Assembly: GCA_028292065.1 (NCBI GenBank)
Contig: JAQGNC010000178.1
Span: 1 to 15,022, forward strand
DNA length: 15,022 nucleotides
Origin: Betaproteobacteria bacterium
Lineage (GTDB): Bacteria > Pseudomonadota > Gammaproteobacteria > Burkholderiales > SG8-41
Reading direction: 5' to 3'
The notes beneath the pieces are model-generated. The model saw nothing but the letters and a program-made list of their open reading frames with translations. It ran no database searches and was not told the DNA's origin. Numbering within the stretch: the stretch's first letter is position 1; every line of letters starts with the position of its first letter. Of this stretch, positions 6,403 to 12,653 are shown piece after piece. The translations under genes were made by a program, and so were the position numbers.

Positions 6403-7116
6403 ATGACTGCACCCTCGACTGAAATCAGAGTGATGACCTCGGGCGCTTTTACCGCGGCGCATCTTGCGTTGATCCCGCAACTCGAGCGCCTGACGAATAA
6501 AACGATCGTCACCGCGACGACGTCGGTCGGCACCGGTGAAACCTCCATCGCGAGCCGGCTGAAGCGCGGTGAAGCCGCCGACGTCGTGATCGTCGCGCAA
6601 ACCCTCATGCAGCAGTTCATCGATGACGGCGTCGTCCTGGCCGAAGGCTGTTTGCCGGTTGCGCGATCGGTCATCGGAATGGCCGTAAAGGCCGGAGCGC
6701 CCAGGCCTGACATCGGTTCAGCCGATGCATTGCGACGCACGCTGCTCGAAGCGAAATCCATCGCTTACTCGGCGAGTGTCAGCGGCCAATATCTGACGAC
6801 CGAGTTGTGTCAGCGCCTGGGCATTGCGGATCAGGTGTTGAGTAAAAGCCGAATGATCGGCGGCGGCGAGCGTACCGGCGCTGTGGTTGCGCGTGGAGAC
6901 GCCGAGATCGCATTCCAGCAGATCAGCGAATTGATCCCGGTGCCCGGCATCGCGCACATCACGCCGCTGCCGCCCGAGCTGCAGAAAGTGTCGGTGTTTT
7001 CAGCGGGCGTCGCCGCGACGAGCCCGGACGCCGAACTGGCGCGCTCGGTCATCAGGTTCCTGGCGTCAGCGGACGCGGCCGATGCGATCACGAAAAGCGG
7101 CCTCGAGCCGGCGTGA
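6403..7116 (+). CDS. ModA-like substrate-binding-fold protein without a signal peptide
   Basis: This 237-residue protein has the type II periplasmic-binding fold of the molybdate-binding ModA/extracellular solute-binding group (PF13531-like). Visible pieces are EIRVMTSGAFTAAHLALIPQLERLTN (7-32), VTATTSVGTGETSIASRLKRGEAADVVIVA (36-65) and IAYSASVSGQYL, and the usual C-terminal SAGVAATSPDAELARSVIRFLASADAADAITKSGLEP. Unlike exported binding proteins it starts directly with the first strand; neither the ATG at 6403 nor the in-frame GTG at 6388 gives a signal peptide, and no membrane segment is seen. No permease or ATPase gene is nearby. It may be a cytoplasmic sensor or small-molecule-binding protein rather than a transporter part. 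No clear ribosome binding site precedes 6403, so the start is moderately uncertain. It is a lone plus-strand gene facing a convergent minus-strand pair. Confidence 0.8.
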   Translation: MTAPSTEIRVMTSGAFTAAHLALIPQLERLTNKTIVTATTSVGTGETSIASRLKRGEAADVVIVAQTLMQQFIDDGVVLAEGCLPVARSVIGMAVKAGAPRPDIGSADALRRTLLEAKSIAYSASVSGQYLTTELCQRLGIADQVLSKSRMIGGGERTGAVVARGDAEIAFQQISELIPVPGIAHITPLPPELQKVSVFSAGVAATSPDAELARSVIRFLASADAADAITKSGLEPA

Positions 7117-7128
7117 GGGACGTTGCTG

Positions 7129-7141
7129 CAGCCGCCGGCTG
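7129..7141. terminator. Short inverted repeat between convergent genes
   Basis: CAGCCG and CGGCTG, separated by one base, lie in the 26-base gap between the ModA-like gene and the exported methyltransferase-like gene. It could act as a bidirectional stop, but there is no T tract on either side. Confidence 0.25.
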
Positions 7142-7142
7142 A

Positions 7143-8033
7143 TTACTGCCGCAGTTGAAAGCGGCGTTCGGGAGGCGTTCCCGCCTGGTAATGAACCGTT
7201 TCCACAGCCGGGACCGCCACCTCGTTGCAGACTTTGCGGACGTGGAATGCCTCGAGCGGCGGCTGCCATTGCGGCTTCGCTTCGCACGTGACTTCGACAC
7301 ACGCGATGCGCTTGAGCCACGCACACACTTTCATGTCGGCGCCGGCGGCATCGATGATCCGGGTCAGGAACGGCGCACCCGGGTAGAACGGGCGATTCGA
7401 TCCGTCTTCCCACTGCACGTCCTGTAGCGCCGTATAGAAGCTGCCGTTCACGTCCAGCAGGCCGAGCACTTTCTCCATGAACCGCGAAAGGCCATCGGTG
7501 TACGAGAAACCGCCGATGACGTCGGTGATGAGCTGGAATTTCCCGAGCTCCTCGAGCGAATACTGGCTCATGCGCCGGCCGAACAGATACTGAATCTGAT
7601 TCGGTTCGAGCGTGCCCGCGCTCAAATCCCACAGACGAGTCCGGCGGTCTTCTATCGATATCGCCACCGCCTGCGCTTTCCTGCCGCGGCGCTCGCGTCC
7701 TTGCGGGTGTGCCAGGTCGTAGCCCGGCGTGTAGTAATCGAGCACGGCCTGGCCTTCGCCGGCTCCGATGTCGAGCCATCGGTCTGCGGGGCCGAGATCG
7801 GCCAACGCACGCTCGAACCCGGACGCCAGGCCGTCCGCATAGATCAGGAGCGCGCGATCGACGGTGTAACCCGTCGCGGTCTGTGCGCCCCGACTGTGGT
7901 AGATGCGGTCCTGCTTGACCACCTCTTCATTGAACTCGGCGCCGGCAGGTTCTGCGCCGTGAGACGCGGCCGACCACAGGACCGACAAACCAAGCAGGAA
8001 CGCGGTGCGTATTCCGACATTCATCGCAGTCAC
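7143..8033 (-). CDS. Exported protein with a class I SAM-methyltransferase-like domain
   Basis: This 296-residue protein has a clear signal peptide (IRTAFLLGLSVLWSAASHGA, about 8-27, cleavage near residue 27). The mature part looks like a class I methyltransferase: motif I is DRWLDIGAGEGQAVLDYY (84-101), followed by AVAISIED (122-129), FQLITDVIGGFSYTDGLSRFMEKVLGLLDVNGSFYTAL (166-203) with the usual D-x-I near motif IV, and a C-terminal extension. All four cysteines (237, 245, 250, 269) fall in that extension, which would suit two disulfides in the periplasm. The GTG at 8033 overlaps the stop of the upstream hydrolase gene (GTGA), with GAGGAAG just before it; ATG at 8024 is an alternative giving a three-residue shorter protein. 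The two genes are surely co-transcribed. The substrate is unknown, and SAM supply outside the cytoplasm is a problem for catalysis. Confidence 0.75.
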   Translation of the reverse strand: MTAMNVGIRTAFLLGLSVLWSAASHGAEPAGAEFNEEVVKQDRIYHSRGAQTATGYTVDRALLIYADGLASGFERALADLGPADRWLDIGAGEGQAVLDYYTPGYDLAHPQGRERRGRKAQAVAISIEDRRTRLWDLSAGTLEPNQIQYLFGRRMSQYSLEELGKFQLITDVIGGFSYTDGLSRFMEKVLGLLDVNGSFYTALQDVQWEDGSNRPFYPGAPFLTRIIDAAGADMKVCAWLKRIACVEVTCEAKPQWQPPLEAFHVRKVCNEVAVPAVETVHYQAGTPPERRFQLRQ

Positions 8034-8998
8034 TTCTTCCTCGGGTTAAAGAACTTGCCATTGCCAAAGACGTTGTCGAAACTTTTCCAGCCATAGTCGA
8101 ACGTGCCGTCCGCCGCAAGACCGAACGCAGCCGAGGTCAACGCGCTCACGAAGGTGAGCTGTGATTCTTCGGTCGTATGGGGGTCGGTTCCGGCGTTGCG
8201 CAAAGCGAACTCCGAAGGGTACTGGGCGTCCTCATGGGTCGCGCCCCTGATCGACACTTCGGCAACGCCGGCTTGAATGAACCGATAAAAGTAGTCCCGA
8301 TTGCGTGCGTACGAAACGTCCTCGTCGGCACCGAGCACCATTACCGGTTTTTTTATCTGCTGCAGGAATTTCGGCAGATCGCGGCCCGCCGCCGCCGGAT
8401 CGAGCAGGATGCCGCCCGCGGCCGGGGCGCCTTCCGCCAGCGCAATCGCCACTGCGGAACCGCCGAACGAGTGTCCGACCAGGATGATCCTGTCAACGTC
8501 GATGCGCTTGCCGAGAACGTCGGGGGCGCGGTGGACAAAAGCGGCGATTCGCGCCAGCGTTCTGCCGTTGGCGACCCACGAACCCTTGTTGGGAAGCTGC
8601 ACGGATAGAGCGTGCATTCCCCATGAGGCCGCGTGCAGCGCCTGGTTCGCATGCGCTTCCTTCGAGCTGTCATAGCCGTGCAGGAAAATAACGAGAGGGA
8701 GTTTTTCGGCAGGCGCGGCGAGATAGAGGTCGGTGTCGAAACGCTCGGTGCTCGACAGGCGCAGCTCATGGTCTTTCTGCACGTCCACGGCAAACGGCCC
8801 GCGCAGCCTGAACACGTCGAGGTCTGCCGGGTGACCGAGCAGGTATGCGCGCAGCTCGCCTAGGGTATCGGCCTTGAGCGAGGTCTGGGCGGGACCCGGC
8901 ACCCGCGCGCAACCGCCGGCGAGCGTCAGCCAGGCGATGATGAATAAACTGCAACCTCTGCGTATTGCTGCTGCGGCGCGCCGGTCCGGTCTAAACAT
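8030..8998 (-). CDS. Probable lipoprotein alpha/beta hydrolase
   Basis: This 322-residue protein is an exported alpha/beta hydrolase. The N-terminus has an arginine-rich start, a hydrophobic core (CSLFIIAWLTLAGGC) and a lipobox-like ending at C30, so it is probably a lipoprotein, although alanine rather than leucine sits three residues before the cysteine. The hydrolase core shows the oxyanion strand LPLVIFLHGYDSS (100-112), the nucleophile elbow GHSFGG (175-180, S177), VLGADEDVSY with D225 or D227 as the acid, and GATHEDAQYP with H255 as the catalytic histidine. The arrangement resembles chlorophyllase/dienelactone-hydrolase-like enzymes and platelet-activating-factor acetylhydrolases; the ester or amide substrate is unknown. 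It is the first gene of a two-gene unit and overlaps the exported methyltransferase-like gene. No strong ribosome binding site precedes the ATG at 8998. Confidence 0.83.
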   Translation of the reverse strand: MFRPDRRAAAAIRRGCSLFIIAWLTLAGGCARVPGPAQTSLKADTLGELRAYLLGHPADLDVFRLRGPFAVDVQKDHELRLSSTERFDTDLYLAAPAEKLPLVIFLHGYDSSKEAHANQALHAASWGMHALSVQLPNKGSWVANGRTLARIAAFVHRAPDVLGKRIDVDRIILVGHSFGGSAVAIALAEGAPAAGGILLDPAAAGRDLPKFLQQIKKPVMVLGADEDVSYARNRDYFYRFIQAGVAEVSIRGATHEDAQYPSEFALRNAGTDPHTTEESQLTFVSALTSAAFGLAADGTFDYGWKSFDNVFGNGKFFNPRKK

Positions 8999-9104
8999 CC
9001 ATGCGCCTGGAAAAGCTCGGGAGAAACTTCACGATTTCACGTCCAGGCAGCAAATCCAGTCCTTTACTCACGTCTACGACTGCCCATCTACGCGTTCCTT
9101 GTAG

Positions 9105-9455
9105 TCACTCTGATGACCGCTGCAACACCGCGATCGCGGTCAGCGGGTCCGGCGCCGCCGTCATCGCCGCGATCGCGCGCTCGACTGCACGCACGTAGTT
9201 CTCGTCGCGCTCGGCCGGTGCGCTCTCGTCGGCCTCACGCAACCAGGATTCGAGCAGCGCGATCATTCCCCGGCGCGTCTTGACCTGGTCGAGGTGCAGC
9301 TCGAGCGCGCCGGCGATGTCGAAGCCGTTGTCACTGCCGCGCCGCCGGTCCCGCGTCTTCTCGACCGGCTGCTTCTGGCGCCGGCGCAACCGGATGCCCG
9401 CCGAGCGATCGTGAGCGCGCCGTTCCTGCCCGGAATACTGTTCAGCTGTAGTCAT
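9105..9455 (-). CDS. Hypothetical protein, 116 residues
   Basis: I do not recognise this protein. Residues 1-40 are very polar and strongly basic (QERRAHDRSAGIRLRRRQKQ, then KTRDRRRG). The rest is predicted to be helical and alternates acidic and basic residues (GALELHLDQVKTRRGMIALLESWLREADE, about 49-77; ENYVRAVERAIAAMTA, 85-100). There is no signal peptide, membrane segment or cysteine. It is likely a real gene because GAGGAG (9461-9466) stands five bases before the ATG and the reading frame has normal high-GC codon use. The basic N-terminus could bind nucleic acid, but that is only composition. It is divergent from the first Bug gene and reads toward the hydrolase gene, 106 bases away, so it could be co-transcribed with that pair. 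Confidence 0.6.
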   Translation of the reverse strand: MTTAEQYSGQERRAHDRSAGIRLRRRQKQPVEKTRDRRRGSDNGFDIAGALELHLDQVKTRRGMIALLESWLREADESAPAERDENYVRAVERAIAAMTAAPDPLTAIAVLQRSSE

Positions 9456-9608
9456 CAGGTCTCCTCATGTGTCCAATGTAAGCTGAGTTGCCATGACATC
9501 CCTCCTTTGACGCGATCAGGCGCGCTATGATGCCACGACTGGCGTCGATGTCAGTGCCGAACCGCCGCAAGCCCGCCCCTCTTTATCATCCGGCCGCGCC
9601 CGGGTCGC

Positions 9609-9614
9609 TATACT
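9609..9614 (+). promoter_or_regulatory. Possible -10 hexamer of the first Bug gene
   Basis: TATACT lies 55 bases before the ATG at 9669 in the 213-base divergent gap. The -35 position (TCATCC-like) is poor. A second candidate, TATGAT at 9522-9527, also lacks a -35 at normal spacing. Both are weak. Confidence 0.25.
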
Positions 9615-9668
9615 TCCCACCCGCGCGGCACTCATGCACTGCGCGTCCGGAACACCGAGGAGGAAGGG

Positions 9669-10664
9669 ATGAACATGTCTGCCGCGAGGACCGCCACCCC
9701 CGCGTTACTGATGCTGTCGGCGAGCCTTTTCATTTCAGGCGCAGCGCACGCGCAGGCACCCGCCTATCCCGTCAAATCCATACGCATGGTCATCGCGCTC
9801 GCGCCGGGGGGAGGCACCGACACGATCGGCCGCTTCGTCGCTCAGAAGGTGAGCCAGGCGTGGGGGCAGCCGGTGGTGCCCGACAATCGTCCGGGCGCGG
9901 GCGGGGCGATCGCCGCCGAAGCCGTCGCGCGAGCCGCTCCCGACGGCTACACCGTGCTGACCGCTTCGTCGGGTATCACCATCACGCCGAGCATCATGAA
10001 GCTGCCCTACGACCCGTTGAAGGATCTGCTGCCCGTGACGCTCGCCGCGGTATCGCCCGGCGTCATGGTCGTGCACCCGTCGGTGCCTGCGAAGAACGTC
10101 AAGGAGCTGATCGCGTTCGCGAGGGCGCGGCCGGGAGAGTTGTTCTACTCGTCCTCGGGCCAGGGCTCGGCGCAGCATCTGACGATGGCGCTGTTCACCC
10201 AGATGACCGGGCTCAGGATGACGCACGTGCCCTACAAAGGCACCGCTCCCAGCGTCACCGACGTCGTGGGCGGGCGCATCGCGGTCACCGTGGCGAGCGT
10301 CATCTCGACCCGGCCGATGTTCACCAGCGGCAAGCTTCGTGCGCTCGCGGTCGTGGGGCCGAAGCGCACGCCGGCGCTTCCCGAATTGCCGACCGTCGCC
10401 GAATCCGGCGTACCGGGCTTCGGCGTCGACAACTGGTACGCCGTGTTCCTGCCCGGGGGCACCGACAAAGCCATTGCCCACAAGATGCAGGAGACCATCT
10501 CCCGCGCACTGCTCGAGCCCGAAACCCGCAAGCTGCTGCTGGGCCAGGGCCTCGACGTCGCGGGAAGCTCGCAGGAAGAATTTGCGAAGATTTACGCCGA
10601 CGAGATCGCGAAATGGGCGAAGGTCGTGCGCGCCGTCGGAATGACCCCCGGGCTAGGCTCATAA
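9669..10664 (+). CDS. Bug/TctC-family tripartite tricarboxylate transporter substrate-binding protein
   Basis: This 331-residue periplasmic binding protein is of full family length. A signal peptide covers residues 1-28 or so (ALLMLSASLFISGAAHAQA), followed by the family opening YPVKSIRMVIALAPGGGTDTIGRFVAQKVSQAWGQPVVPDNRPGAGGAIAAEAVARAAPDGYTVL. Other family blocks are VPYKGTAPSVTDVVGGRIAV, the loop with GKLRALAV and the C-terminal ELPTVAESGVPGFGVDNWYAVFLPGG. Bug proteins bind small organic acids or amides in the periplasm, for membrane partners TctA/TctB or for signalling. None of those membrane genes is in the window, so this is an orphan like most of the family. GAGGAGGAAGGG stands directly before the ATG at 9669. 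The next gene, 101 bases on, encodes a CmcJ/NvfI-type oxidoreductase, so ligand and enzyme may be related. Confidence 0.93.
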   Translation: MNMSAARTATPALLMLSASLFISGAAHAQAPAYPVKSIRMVIALAPGGGTDTIGRFVAQKVSQAWGQPVVPDNRPGAGGAIAAEAVARAAPDGYTVLTASSGITITPSIMKLPYDPLKDLLPVTLAAVSPGVMVVHPSVPAKNVKELIAFARARPGELFYSSSGQGSAQHLTMALFTQMTGLRMTHVPYKGTAPSVTDVVGGRIAVTVASVISTRPMFTSGKLRALAVVGPKRTPALPELPTVAESGVPGFGVDNWYAVFLPGGTDKAIAHKMQETISRALLEPETRKLLLGQGLDVAGSSQEEFAKIYADEIAKWAKVVRAVGMTPGLGS

Positions 10665-10765
10665 TCGTCAATTCGCGCGCTGCCGGCCACGACTGCGCGA
10701 GCGCTCCCGCCGCCCTTAGGAACGATGGCAAGACCTCGCAATCGCCCGACTTGTGGAGAGACCCG

Positions 10766-11602
10766 ATGAACCTCACGCTCGAGAAGCCGGCCGCCGACAC
10801 CATACGCGCGAGCTTCAACTACATCGTCGATACCGGTATACCGCCGGTGCGCTACATCGACTGGCCCGAGATGGAGCACAACGCGATCCCGCCGCAATAC
10901 CGCCAATACGAGATGACGGTTCGCAACGGCAGGCCGCTGCGCGATACGTTCGATCTCGACACCCACGGCTTCGTGTTCGTCGATCACGCGACGAAAGTCG
11001 CGGACTTTACGAGTGAAGACGAGCGCGGCCGAGTCTACGACGCGGAAGTCGAGGCGCTGATCAGGAAGCATTCGGGCGCGGCGGAAGTCGTGGTGTTCGA
11101 CCACACGATCCGGGTGAGCGACGAAGAAGGACAGAAGGCTTCCGGCGCGCGTCCGACGGTCAAGGGTGTGCACAACGACTACACCGAAGCGTCAGCGCCG
11201 CGACGCCTGCGCGAGATCGTCGGCGACTCGGGAGCCGAGCGCCGCATCGCGAAGCGCTGGGCAATCGTCCAGGTGTGGCGGCCGATACGCGGGACGGTGA
11301 TGATCGACCCGCTCGGCATCTGCGACGGCCGCACCATTCCGCAGCAGGGCTTCATCCGGGTGGAGCGCCGCTACAAGGACCGCACCGGCGAGGTCTACCA
11401 CATCGCCCACCATCCGTTGCACGCGTGGTTCTGGTTCCCGCGCATGCAGCGCGACGAGGCGCTGGTGTTCAAGGTGTTCGATTCCGACGCCGGCAAGCCT
11501 TCGCGCTTCACTGCGCACAGCGCGTTCGATGATCCTGCAACGCCGGCCGGCGCACCGCCGCGCGAAAGCATCGAGACGAGGGCTTTCGCGTTCTTCGATT
11601 GA
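10766..11602 (+). CDS. CmcJ/NvfI-family oxidoreductase (non-haem iron type)
   Basis: This 278-residue protein matches the CmcJ/NvfI group, which takes in the cephamycin 7-alpha-methoxylation protein CmcJ, fungal enzymes such as NvfI and the gibberellin GA4 desaturase, and many bacterial proteins without known substrates. Typical blocks are DTHGFVFVDHATKVADF (65-81), EVVVFDHTIR (107-116), VHNDYTEAS (135-143), RWAIVQVWRPIRGTVMIDPLGICD (164-187), HAWFWFPRMQRDEALVFKVFDS (219-240) and RFTAHSAFDDP (247-257). H136, D138 and H251 fit the two-histidine, one-acid iron site of Fe(II)/2-oxoglutarate-type enzymes. It is cytoplasmic. The ATG at 10766 follows GGAGAG by six bases; the frame stays open far upstream through the Bug gene, but that part is not protein-like. 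It is likely co-transcribed with the Bug gene. Confidence 0.85.
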   Translation: MNLTLEKPAADTIRASFNYIVDTGIPPVRYIDWPEMEHNAIPPQYRQYEMTVRNGRPLRDTFDLDTHGFVFVDHATKVADFTSEDERGRVYDAEVEALIRKHSGAAEVVVFDHTIRVSDEEGQKASGARPTVKGVHNDYTEASAPRRLREIVGDSGAERRIAKRWAIVQVWRPIRGTVMIDPLGICDGRTIPQQGFIRVERRYKDRTGEVYHIAHHPLHAWFWFPRMQRDEALVFKVFDSDAGKPSRFTAHSAFDDPATPAGAPPRESIETRAFAFFD

Positions 11603-11621
11603 CCCGGCCCCGCGGCAACGC

Positions 11622-12653
11622 TCAACGCTCGATCTTCAGTCCCGCGGCCTTGATCACGCGGTCCCAGCGTTCGGTCTCCTTGCGCATGTAGGCGCGCAAC
11701 TCCGCGGGAGAGCTCGACTGCGGCTCCGAGCCCAGGTCGACCAGCCGCTGTGCGAAAGGCGGATCGGCGATCATCTTTACTATTTCGGCGTTGAGCTTTG
11801 CGATCGTCGCGGGCGGGGTTTTCGCCGGCGCGAGCATCGCGTACCAGTTCACGCACTCGAAGCCAGGGAGCGTTTCGGCGATCGCCGGCACTTCGGGCGC
11901 GGCCATCGAGCGCTTCGGCCCGCCCACCCCCAACGCCCTTATCTTTCCCGACCTGGCGAGCGGCAGGACCGCGGGAATGCTGTTGAACATGAACTGCGCC
12001 TGGCCGGCGACGACATCCATGAACCCCGGCGTCGCGCCCTTGTAGGGGACGTGAACGAAATCGATCTTCGCCGTCGACTTCAGCAGCTCGCAGCCGAGAT
12101 GGTTCGGCGTCCCGGTGCCGGCGGATGCGCAGTTCAACTGTCCCGGCTTCGCTCGCGCAAGCGCAATCAGCTCCTGAACATTCGCAGCGGGCACAGCCGG
12201 GTGGGAGAACAGCATCTGCGGATTGATCGAGCCCAGCGATATCGGCGCGAGGTCCCGGAACGAATCGTACGGCACCTTGTTGAGTAGCGGGTTGATCACG
12301 AGGCCCGCCGACGTGGAAAAAATCAGCGTGTAGCCGTCCGGCGCCGCTTTTGCCGCAAGCTCGTGGGCGATGATGCCGCCGGCACCAGAGCGGTTGTCGA
12401 TCACGATCTGCTGGCCCCATGCCTCGGTGAAACGCTGGCCGATCGCGCGCGCGGTGAAATCGTTCGCGCTGCCGGGAGAACCCGGTACGATGATGCGGAT
12501 GGGGCGCGCCGGGTACGCAGCGACCGAGCCTGCCGGGCCCTTGTCGAAAGACGAAGCCGCTTGCGCCGGAACGCCGGCCGATACATACGCGGCAACGACG
12601 AGCGACGTCAGAATCGGCCGACAGCCGCTGAGGCGAGGCGTGCCGGGTACGAT
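11622..12653 (-). CDS. Bug/TctC-family substrate-binding protein with no standard start codon for its N-terminus
   Basis: This is a second Bug protein, and all family blocks are present: AYPARPIRIIVPGSPGSANDFTARAIGQRFTEAWGQQIVIDNRSGAGGIIAHELAAKAAPDGYTLIF, VPYKGATPGFMDVVAGQAQFMFNSI, GKIRALGVGGPKR, VPAIAETLPGFECVNWYAML and a normal C-terminus. The in-frame sequence before it encodes a good signal peptide, PILTSLVVAAYVSAGVPAQA (12617-12558), then about 13 extra residues. Yet between the stop of the preceding gene (12656-12654) and the GTG at 12404 there is no ATG, GTG or TTG in this frame. The GTG at 12404 would remove the signal peptide and the first 40 or so residues of the fold. I give the span from the ATC at 12653, which has GAAGG eight bases upstream; ATT at 12614 or CTG at 12611 are alternatives. 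It is last in the cytochrome/propeller operon. Confidence 0.78.
   Translation of the reverse strand: MVPGTPRLSGCRPILTSLVVAAYVSAGVPAQAASSFDKGPAGSVAAYPARPIRIIVPGSPGSANDFTARAIGQRFTEAWGQQIVIDNRSGAGGIIAHELAAKAAPDGYTLIFSTSAGLVINPLLNKVPYDSFRDLAPISLGSINPQMLFSHPAVPAANVQELIALARAKPGQLNCASAGTGTPNHLGCELLKSTAKIDFVHVPYKGATPGFMDVVAGQAQFMFNSIPAVLPLARSGKIRALGVGGPKRSMAAPEVPAIAETLPGFECVNWYAMLAPAKTPPATIAKLNAEIVKMIADPPFAQRLVDLGSEPQSSSPAELRAYMRKETERWDRVIKAAGLKIER

Noticed and set aside
8997..9104. A further gene or RNA in the gap before the lipoprotein hydrolase
   Set aside because: Only about 106 bases without a stable hairpin, a ribosome binding site or a conserved element that I can recognise.
10660..10665. CATAAT as a promoter for the CmcJ/NvfI-type gene
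   Set aside because: It overlaps the stop codon of the Bug gene and has no -35 partner at proper spacing; co-transcription with the Bug gene is simpler.
9527..10765. Upstream extension of the CmcJ/NvfI-type gene through the whole Bug gene
   Set aside because: The frame is open, but the translation before 10766 is arginine-rich and has no domain, while the Bug protein is read in another frame and is convincing.
11395..12420. 341-residue minus-strand open frame overlapping the second Bug gene
   Set aside because: It is an out-of-frame shadow of the Bug gene and runs into the convergent CmcJ/NvfI-type gene; it has no motifs.
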